The notes under the pieces were generated by a model. It did no database searches. It was not told the origin of the DNA and worked only from the letters and a program-made list of their open reading frames with translations. DNA of 64,000 nucleotides from Lacisediminihabitans sp046156175 (GTDB lineage: Bacteria; Actinomycetota; Actinomycetes; Actinomycetales; Microbacteriaceae), in assembly GCF_046156175.1 (NCBI RefSeq), contig NZ_JAYLVL010000002.1, forward strand, positions 372,001 to 436,000. The letters run 5' to 3'. The position numbers and the translations under genes were made by a program. Of the stretch, positions 62,001-64,000 are shown one piece after another; within the stretch, counting starts at the first letter, position 1, and each line of letters begins with the position of its first letter.

Positions 62001-63507
62001 CCTGGCCGTACTGGTCCGTCACGGTGTAGGTGAAGCTGTCGGTGCCGGAGAAGTTGGCCGCCGGGGAGTAGGTCACCGTGTTACCGACACCGCTGCCGGT
62101 GATGACCGCGATGCCGTTGGCCGGGGTGGACACCGCGGTCACGCTGAGCCCCGTGCCGGTGTCGTTCGTGAGCACGCCGATGTTCACCGGTGTCGCGGTG
62201 GTGGTGACCGCGGCCGGGTAGGTGGTGGAGGCGGTGTCGTTGACGGCTTTGATAGCGGTCGGAGCGACGGTGGTCGTGACGCTCGCGGTGTTGTTCGAGA
62301 GGTCGGTGTCGGCTTCGTTGCCGGTGACCTTCGCGGTGTTCTTGAGGGTGGCGAATCCGTTGGGAGCCGTGGCCTTCACGGTGATGACGACGCTCGCTCC
62401 TACGGCGAGCGCCCCGCTCGTACAGTCGAGGTTCGATCCCGCGATGGTGCAGTTCGCGTTCGTGGAGGTAGCCGTCACCGCGGAGATGCCGCTCGGCAGG
62501 GCGTCCTGCACGACGAAGCCGGAGCTGAGCCCGGGGCCGGCGTTGTTGACGGTGATGGTCCAGGTGACCTGCGTCGCGACGAGCACGGCGGCCGGCCCGG
62601 TCTTCGTGATCGAGAGGTTGGCGGGAAGGCTCAGGCAGTTCGTCGCGTCACTCCGCGCGTTCGCCGGGGTGGTGATCGCCGTTCCGACGAGGGCAAGAGT
62701 CGGTGCCGCGGAGGTGGAGTTGGTCACCGCGACCTGGTACATCGTCGCGGCCGTCGAGATGAAGGCGAGGTTGCCGTTGTTCATCGCGAACACCGATCCG
62801 TACCCGTTCACGGGGATGATCGTCGACGTGATCGTCGTGACGTTTCCAGAGAAGTCGATGCGGTAGAAGTTGCTGTTGGTGTTGTAGTCGTGAGCCCAGA
62901 GGTAGCCGTCCTTGACCGCGAGGTCTGCGAAGCGGATGTTCGGGATCGTGATCGTCGTGCGGGTGAGGTTGGCGCCAGTAGCGAGGTTCGCGATCTTGTA
63001 GATGGTGGTTGTGCCCGCGTTGCCGTTGGCCACGTAGTAGTTGCCCGCGTTGTCGAAGGTGCCGCTGTCCCACAGCGCGTTCGGCGCGGTGCCGAGCGCC
63101 GGGTTGGCGGCGAAGGTGGCGACGATGTTGCCGGTGCTGTCGATCCGCACGATCGAGCCGTTGATCAGGGTGCCGTAGAGGAAGTTGTCCGCAGGGTTGA
63201 AGGCGAGGGCGTTGTAGTTGGTGGTGGTGGTGGCCTGGTTCGGGCCGAAGGCGGTGAAGGTGGAGCTGCCATCGGAGTTGTAGGTGCCCTTGTAGAGCTG
63301 GGTGCTCGTGCCGGAGCTGGGGCCGTACTGGGCGAAGAAGGTGGGAACGACGCAGTCGAACTTGAGTCCGGCGCCGTCGGCGACCGCAGCCTGCGGCGTG
63401 GCGACGACCTCGGAGACGACCGTTATGCCGAAGACGGCGATGCTGAGCGCAAGGGTCGCCGCAAGAAAGCGGGTGAGGAGCGCTGAACTTCGGGTCGCGA
63501 TAGTCAC
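44005..63507 (-). CDS. Giant secreted repeat protein with 70 Ig-like repeats and LAxTG anchor
   Basis: 6,500 residues from GTG 63507 (AAAGG 9 bases before). Order: signal peptide (1-43, AVA/D); a propeller-like head resembling DUF6923 (about 44-290, LAFNPADNFLYGTL); one DUF11-type domain (about 293-410, ITVNNAGPG); 70 tandem Ig-like repeats of about 85 residues (about 415-6441), each starting with P-x-A-x-x-D-x-x-T-T and carrying N-D-x-G-x-x-L-x-V-T-A-V then F-S-G-x-x-S-F-x-Y-T; and a sorting end with LAFTG (6445), LAYTG (6460) and LAYTG (6465), a helix (6473-6493) and RRNR. LAxTG suits class E sortases. The repeats match Big/cadherin-like or 'tandem-95' families. Probable surface adhesin or stalk; the ligand is unknown. 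A start at 63660 lacks a ribosome site. Confidence 0.93.
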   Translation of the reverse strand: MTIATRSSALLTRFLAATLALSIAVFGITVVSEVVATPQAAVADGAGLKFDCVVPTFFAQYGPSSGTSTQLYKGTYNSDGSSTFTAFGPNQATTTTNYNALAFNPADNFLYGTLINGSIVRIDSTGNIVATFAANPALGTAPNALWDSGTFDNAGNYYVANGNAGTTTIYKIANLATGANLTRTTITIPNIRFADLAVKDGYLWAHDYNTNSNFYRIDFSGNVTTITSTIIPVNGYGSVFAMNNGNLAFISTAATMYQVAVTNSTSAAPTLALVGTAITTPANARSDATNCLSLPANLSITKTGPAAVLVATQVTWTITVNNAGPGLSSGFVVQDALPSGISAVTATSTNANCTIAGSNLDCTSGALAVGASVVITVKATAPNGFATLKNTAKVTGNEADTDLSNNTASVTTTVAPTAIKAVNDTASTTYPAAVTTTATPVNIGVLTNDTGTGLSVTAVSTPANGIAVITGSGVGNTVTYSPAANFSGTDSFTYTVTDQYGQVATATVTVTVPPKAYNDTIATSTNTPATINVLANDPGASETAAVATNPTHGTLSFAPNGTVTYTPASGYSGTDSFTYTQTATGGTSTATVNITVTPLAVNDSYTATVNTPVPVSVLANDKGTSITATKLTDPAHGTVTIASNGTGTYVPNAEFTGTDTFTYTLSGTGGSATATVSILVTPTAANDSATTTSTVAVSGNVLSNDHGTNRSVAVTTAPAHGSVVLDPTTGAYTYTPTGTFSGADVFTYTLTADGGTATATVSIAVKPTAVNDTITTGVNTAVSGNVTSNDNGSNKTVALGTTVTNGTLTLSATGAYTYTPNANFTGTDSFTYTLTADGGTSTATATITVTPLAVNDTYTTAAGAPAALSVLANDKGTNKSAAKLTNPSNGTVVLAADGTGTYTPNAGFSGTDSFTYTLTGDGGTAVATVTITVTPVAVADTLATPVNTAAAGNLLTNDLGTGKSVAVTSGPSHGTLTLTASTGAYTYTPTAGYSGPDSVSYTLTAAGGSSSSILTISVTPKAVDDSGTTNANTAITIPGATLVANDGGSGLTVTSVSAAVNGTIAFNGGNPSFTPATGFSGTGSYQYNATDSAGKTSSAIVTITVLPVASADTATTTANTAVTSSNLTANDAGTGLTVTAVSAPVNGTVVLGGGNPVFTPSAGFSGQASYSYTATDGSGKTTSATVTVTVLPVAAADTATTNANTAITLSTLRANDAGTGLTVTAVSSPVNGTVVVNGGSPTFTPANNFSGTASFAYTVIDGAGKNSTATVTVTVLPVAANDSVTTNANTAVTVATLTGNDAGSGLTVTGVSSPVNGTVALNGGSPIFTPANNFSGTASYGYIATDASGKTTPASVTVTVLPTTVADVVTTNANTPVTSSSLAANDAGTGLVVTAVSSPVNGTIALNSGAPIFTPTAGFSGTASYGYTVTDAAGRTASSSVTVTVVPVAVADARSTNANTPLTIANLAANDAGSSLTVTAVSAPANGTVALNGSSPVFTPTANFSGTGSFSYTATDSSNRTTTATVTVTVLPIAAADAGSTNANTPVTFSALTGNDAGTALTVTTVGGAVNGTVALNGGAPVFTPANNFSGTASFSYTATDGSGKTSSAMVTVTVLPVAAADAAATGVNVPVTSLGMTLVGNDAGTGLTVTGVGSAVNGSVTFNGGNPIFTPALGFSGTASYGYTATDSAARATSATVTVTVTPGAVNDTASTVVDVTVTIPAATLLANDSGSGLTLTAVSSPLNGTVSLNVSGNPVFVPSANFSGAASFVYTATDSSNRTSTATVAVIVVPRAVADVATTNANTPLTIAASALLANDRGTGLGITAVSNATHGTIALVSGAPVFSPANNFSGTATFDYTVTDAAGASSTTTVTVTVLPTAVSDARTTNANTPVTSSDLTGNDLGTGMAVTAVSSPVNGAVVLNGGSPIFTPATGFSGTASYSYTATDSSGKTTSATVTVTVLPVASADAATTTANTPVTSSTLTANDAGTGLTVTAVASPVNGTVVLNGGSPIFTPTTGFSGTASYSYTATDASGKTTSATVTITVLPVAAADAATTTANTAVTLSTLTGNDAGTALTVTTVGAATNGTVVLNGGSPIFTPATGFSGTASYGYTATDSSGKTSSATVTVTVLPVAVADAKTTTANTSVTLSTLTGNDAGTGLTVTAVGSATNGTVALNGGSPIFTPATGFSGTATFGYTAKDSSGQAANATVTITVLPTATGDTATTPANTPITIPGASLVANDAGTGLTVTAVGSVSNGTIALNSGNPVFTPTPGYSGTAAFSYTTTDASGAIVSATVTVSVTPTAAPDAKTTTANTAVTIPAASLTTNDVGTTLTVTAVGVPVNGSVVLNAGGNPVFTPAAGFSGAASFGYTVTDASGQVATSTVTVTVLPTAVNDAATTNANTAITLSGLTGNDAGSGLTVTAVGAATNGTVVLNAGSPIFTPSPGFSGTGSFPYTAKDGTGASTTATVTITVLPIAAGDARSTTANTAITLSNLVANDAGTGLTVTAVGTASNGSVALNAGSPIFTPTTNFSGPASFVYTATDGSGRSTSATVSITVVPVAAADAVATNANSPVSTAGSALVANDAGSGLTVTAVSSPNHGTVVLTAGKAVFTPDTNYSGPAAYLYTATDSSGGTTSATVTVTVRPIAAPDTSTTNANTPVTVSTVIANDAGTSLSVTAVSAPVNGTVVLTSGSPVFTPANNFSGTASFGYTVTDAAGQSASSTVTVTVLPVAAADTATTTANTPVTSSALAANDAGTGLTVTAVSAPVNGTVALNGGAPIFTPAAGFSGVGSYSYTATDAANRTTSATVTVTVLPVAAADSASTTANTAVTVPGSTLVGNDAGTGLTVTAVSSATNGTVSLTGGNPTFTPTAGFSGTASFVYTATDGNNRTSSATVTVTVRPGAVADSRTTNANVAVTIPDLTANDLGAGLSVTGVSTPVNGTVVLNGGSPIFTPTANFSGTASYLYTATDGSGQASSATVTITVVPVASADARTTNANAAITSSDLTANDAGTGLTVTAVGTPVNGTVALNSGSPVFTPANNFSGTASYGYTATDGNGKTSSATVTITVLPVAVSDGKTTNANTPVTFTTLTANDAGASLTVTAVSAPVNGTVALNGGSPIFTPTAGFSGAASFVYTAKDSSGQSTSATVTITVLPTATGDSGTTNANTPVTFTTLTANDAGSALTVTAVSSPVNGAVALNAGSPVFTPANNFSGTASFGYTATDTAGRTTTATVTVTVLPVTGADSATTGVNVPVTILALTLLGNDAGSSLAVTAVSSAVNGTVVLNGGSPRFTPALGFSGIASFVYTATDSAGATSSATVTVTVTPGAGNDTATTTVDVTTTLLASDLLANDSGSGLHITAVSAPVNGTVTLNASGNPVFVPTPDFSGAASFQYTAADSAGTLSTATVAVTVVPKAVADVASTNANTAVTTAASVLLANDRGTGLSITAVATGTNGTVAIVSGNPVFTPTANFSGQATYRYTITDGNGSSSSTTVTVTVLPVAVADARTTNANTALMSSDLAANDAGTDLSVTGVSTPVNGTVVLNGGSPIFTPTANFSGTASYLYTATDGSGQASSATVTITVLPVAAADARTMNANTAITSSDLTANDAGTGLTVTAVGTPANGTVALNSGSPVFTPTSNFSGTASYGYTATDGNGKTSSATVTITVLPVAVADAKTTNANTAVTVSTLTANDAGTVLTVTAVGSAVNGTVALNGGSPIFTPTANFSGTASFGYTATDAAGKTATATVTITVLPVASGDAGTTNANTPVTFSTLTGNDAGTGLTVTAVGSPVNGTVALNAGSPVFTPANNFSGTASFGYTATDTAGKTTTATALVTVLPTATADAAATGVNVPVTILGMTLVGNDAGTGLTVTAVGSPVNGTVALNGGNPIFTPVLGFSGTASFGYTATDAVGKTATATVTVTVTPGAVNDTASTVVDLTLTIPAATLLANDSGSGLTLTGVSTPENGTITLDASGNPVFIPTPNFSGIASFQYSATDSASHTTTATVTITVVPRALPDTATTTANTALTSAASALLGNDRGTGLTVTAVANGTNGTVALVSGNPVFTPAANFSGQATYGYTITDGNGSSSSTTVTVTVFPVAAGDSATTNANTAITNSTLTANDAGTGLTVTAVGSATNGTVALNGGSPIFTPATGFSGTASYSYTATDSSGKATSATVTVTVLPVAAADAASTTANTAVTSSTLTANDAGTGLTVTAVGSPVNGAVVLNGGSPIFTPATGFSGTGSYVYTATDASGKTTSATVTITVLPVATADAATTTANTAVTLSTLTGNDAGTALTVTAVGAASNGTVVLNGGSPIFTPTTGFSGTASYGYTATDSSGKTSSATVTVTVLPVAVADAKTTTANTPVTLSTLTGNDAGTGLTVTAVGSASNGTVVLNGGSPIFTPATGFSGTATFGYTAKDSSGQAVNATVTITVLPTATPDAATTPANTPVTISGASLVGNDAGTGLTVTAVGSVSNGTIALNSGNPVFTPTPGYSGTAAFSYTTTDSAGATTTATVTVIVTPGAVDDTASTTVDITVVVPATDLLANDSGTGLTVTAVGAPVNGTVSLNASGNAVFVPNANYSGAASFQYTATDSLGSTTRATVAVTVLPKATGDVATTTANTALTVAASALTTNDRGTGLTVTAVSGASHGTVFLTAGNPVFTPTSGYSGPASFGYTVTDAAGATSTATVSVSVLPTATADATATLTNTSVTTLGTDLTSNDLGTGLTVVAVANGTHGTVALNSGNPRFTPTAGYSGPASYQYTATDASGKTASATVTVTVRPVAVDDSATTGANTAVDIAATDLVGNDLGSGLQVTAVSAPTHGTVSFASGTATFVPAAGFSGSASFAYTATDSSGSTAVATVTVTVLPVAAADTATTTANTPVTSSALVGNDAGSGLTVTAVGSATNGTVVLNAGNPIFTPAAGFSGQASYAYTATDAAGKTTSATVTVTVLPVAAPDAVSTNANIPVTLATLTANDAGSVLTVTAVGSATNGTVVLNAGSPIFTPASNFSGAAGFSYTAIDASGATVSSTVAITVRPTAAADSVTTTANTAVTASGASLLGNDAGSGLTVTAVGSPSHGTVALNAGNPVFTPAAGFSGPASYLYTVTDASGATTTATVTVTVTPTATADAASTTANTAVIVAGSAITANDAGTGLTVTGVANPTNGTVALGGGSPVFTPAAGFSGTASFDYTVTDVSGSTTGSTVTVTVRPTATADSASTAANTTVTIPGATLAGNDSGSALTVTAVSGATHGTVGLNAGNAVYTPANNYSGPAAFTYTVTDASGRTATATVSITVTPSSVGDSAATGVDVPLVITGTTLTANDAGTGLTVTAVGAAVNGSVALNGGNPRFTPAAGFSGVASFQYTATDAAGATTTSMVTVVVSPGAVDDNGSTTAATPVTFPAAGLLANDSGAGLMITAVSNPVNGSVALNGGNPRFTPAAGFSGAASFDYTVTDGANSVTSATVHVSVTPTAAADSASTTAGAPVSLDAATLLANDTGAALQLTNVSSPSHGTVALLAGPAAAAQFTPAAGFSGTATFDYTATDAAGQQVTATVTVTVLPTATPDQASTPAGTPVTLTGLTANDAGTVLTVTAVSAAVGGTVTLNGGSPRFTPAAGFSGPASFVYTATDGSGNTVASTVSVTVLPVATPDTVTTRGGAPLTVTTASLIGDDLGSGLSLTAVGNPVNGTVILDVAGNPVFTPSAGFSGTASFSYTVTDATGNSSTATVTVTVLPLAVADSATTNANTAITITGATLRANDSGSSLVVTSVGSASHGAVTLNAGNPVFTPTAGFSGVASFTYTATDSSGNTTSTTVTVTVLPVAAADAASTLAGAPVTVTRASLVGNDAGSSLTVTAVQNAMGGSVVLGGGNPVFTPAPGFSGTAAFDYTVTDAAGNTASATVTVTVRPIAAGDSLAATAGTAATISGAELTGNDVGSTLTVTAVTSATHGTVALLNGVVTFTPAAGFSGNASFSYTATDASGQTVTATVAVTVRPSATPDTRATSAGIELVTVASALTANDLGSTLVITSVGNPVGGTVTLVSGVVHFVPTGGFSGTGSYDYTVRDAAGNTATTTVTITVGPVAVGDVDGTVTGIAVVVPVLANDLGTNLTVTNASPSSHGTVTIVDGGISYLPNDGYSGADVFTYVMTGDGGTSTATVRIAVSPTTAGDVGTTVADQPVDIDVLANDVGTGFEITDPGTPDHGTTSVLGGRIRYVPLTGFSGTDTFSYTAQDGAGVLRTALVTVFVSPISVPDTATGSANAPLVIDLNGNDIGWSLAVTSIGIPSNGRASIQRNGTVSFTPPAGWSGIATMEYTTTDWAGLTTANLATITIRPTAAPDAAKTPAGKAVSFALLGNDVGTGLTVTAFAKPPHGTMAITADGTATFTPDAGWWGLETLSYTTTDAAGSTATAAITITVTPSVGLAFTGSTKTHSAKIPLAYTGLAYTGADPWSMVATGLLLLMLGVMIVIVGRRNRTDP
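44180..62262 (-). repeat. 70-unit tandem repeat region of the giant gene (about 255 bp per unit)
   Basis: The units are mostly 255 bp in DNA, seen from same-frame matches at 50228, 50483, 50738 and 50993. Near-identical blocks recur at long range: sequence around 50003 recurs at 56702 (offset 6,699 bp), and sequence around 52544 recurs at 54350 (offset 1,806 bp, seven units). A seven-unit super-repeat is visible because units with GVNVP, then VVD/TVD, then an N-D-R-G unit recur in that order at units 15-17, 34-36 and 41-43, and partly at 49-50. Confidence 0.85.
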
Positions 63508-63522
63508 TTGACTATGCCTTTC

Positions 63523-63643
63523 GGGTATTCCCCGACGCGGGTGAGGCGTCGAGCAGAATCCACCTCCCTGGGCGGGGAAACGGACAATTCGGGTGTGCTG
63601 CAGGCAGAGCGCGGCAGAGAGTCGGCCGACGTCACCGTCGGCC
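63523..63643 (-). ncRNA. Structured leader of the giant gene (candidate)
   Basis: The transcript ahead of the GTG at 63507 has three hairpins: GGCCGAC/GTCGGCC around a 6-base loop (63624-63643), CGACGC/GCGTCG around a 7-base loop (63533-63551) and GGG/CCC around a 4-base loop (63523-63532), the last just before the ribosome site. No T-tract follows. I do not recognise a known riboswitch class. Confidence 0.35.
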
Positions 63644-63715
63644 AGATAGCCCCCAACCACCTACGAGCCTATTGACGGCGCCGCGCGGCGACACTCCCCA
63701 ATGCGGGTGTCGTCA

Positions 63716-63750
63716 AATAACTTGCACACTGTTGTGCAAGTTATTACACT
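63716..63750 (+). promoter_or_regulatory. TetR promoter with 30-bp palindromic operator
   Basis: AATAACTTGCACA (63716-63728) and its exact complement TGTGCAAGTTATT (63733-63745) flank a 4-bp centre. The promoter overlaps it: TTGCAC (63722-63727), 17-bp spacer, TACACT (63745-63750), then 6 bp to the ATG at 63757. Such a perfect palindrome in a TetR promoter implies autorepression. The same site could influence the divergent giant gene, whose start is 209 bp away. Confidence 0.85.
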
Positions 63751-63756
63751 GGAGCC

Positions 63757-64000
63757 ATGTCCACCCCTTCTCCGCTGCGCGCACCGCGCCGCGATGCCGC
63801 CGAGAATCGCGAGTCCCTCCTCGCCGCGGCACGTGTCGTCTTCAACCACGATCCCTCCGCCTCGCTCGAGGCAGTGGCCGCGCAGGCGGGTCTCAGCCGA
63901 CGGTCGGTCTACGGGCATTTCGCCAATCGCGAGGAGCTGCTGCTGGAGCTCGTGACTACCGGCGCGCGCCGGGTGGCCACCGCGCTGGAGTCGGTGACCC
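63757..64000 (+). CDS. TetR-family regulator, cut by the window edge
   Basis: 81 residues are visible. The HTH is intact: SLEAVAAQAGLSRRSVYGHF, then N-R-E-E-L-L-L-E-L-V, with helix 1 reading ENRESLLAAARVVF. The ligand-binding domain is beyond the window. A leaderless ATG follows a strong promoter within a 30-bp palindrome, so self-repression is likely. It is divergent from the giant surface-protein gene. Confidence 0.88.
   Translation, partial: MSTPSPLRAPRRDAAENRESLLAAARVVFNHDPSASLEAVAAQAGLSRRSVYGHFANREELLLELVTTGARRVATALESVT

Noticed and set aside
44180..62262. Regular repeats resembling a CRISPR array
   Set aside because: Units are about 255 bp, coding and continuous with no unique spacers of CRISPR length.
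63661..63918. 85-codon minus-strand frame opposite the TetR gene
   Set aside because: It covers the operator palindrome and TetR coding sequence and has no start signal.

Overview
The window is high-GC DNA from an actinomycete, most likely a member of the Microbacteriaceae. This rests on gene content: a DUF3073 protein, the PurS/PurQ/small-PurL system, a MocR/YczE pair, a GDE-type debranching enzyme beside a LacI-controlled sugar ABC transporter, and an LAxTG-type cell-wall anchor. It also rests on how often a -10 box TANNNT lies 5-8 bp before the start codon, which suggests much leaderless transcription. I see no tRNA, rRNA, CRISPR array, transposase or phage gene.

Layout. 1-6.6 kb: the start of an RND exporter, a MocR regulator divergent from a YczE membrane protein, a MerR/TipAS regulator, an APC permease and a pair of fluoride channels. 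6.7-13.6 kb: a LacI repressor divergent from a sugar ABC operon (binding lipoprotein, two permeases, debranching enzyme) with a promoter and two operator-like sites between them. 13.7-43.9 kb: housekeeping DNA in which purine synthesis genes (purM, purF, purD, purC, purS, purQ, purL, purA) are scattered among regulators, transporters, acetyltransferases, a four-gene envelope operon (DUF4397 protein, class F-like sortase, ECF sigma, anti-sigma), a GDSL hydrolase, MscS and AI-2E-type membrane proteins, and a chorismate mutase/SDR pair.

44.0-63.5 kb is one gene of about 19.5 kb for a 6,500-residue secreted protein: signal peptide, propeller-like head, one DUF11-type domain, 70 tandem Ig-like repeats of about 85 residues, three overlapping or adjacent LA[FY]TG motifs and a C-terminal anchor. 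A TetR gene cut by the window edge is divergent from it, behind a 30-bp palindrome.

The least expected material is between genes. Three copies of an exactly 91-bp element with 10-bp terminal inverted repeats occur at 2418, 15462 and 23910; one supplies the last codons and stop of yczE. Two sets of hairpin repeats spaced about 94 bp flank a nuclease-like gene at 37.4 kb. Other points worth checking are a GDSL-like protein that has lost catalytic residues, a sortase-like protein with no arginine after its cysteine, and a structured leader before the giant gene.
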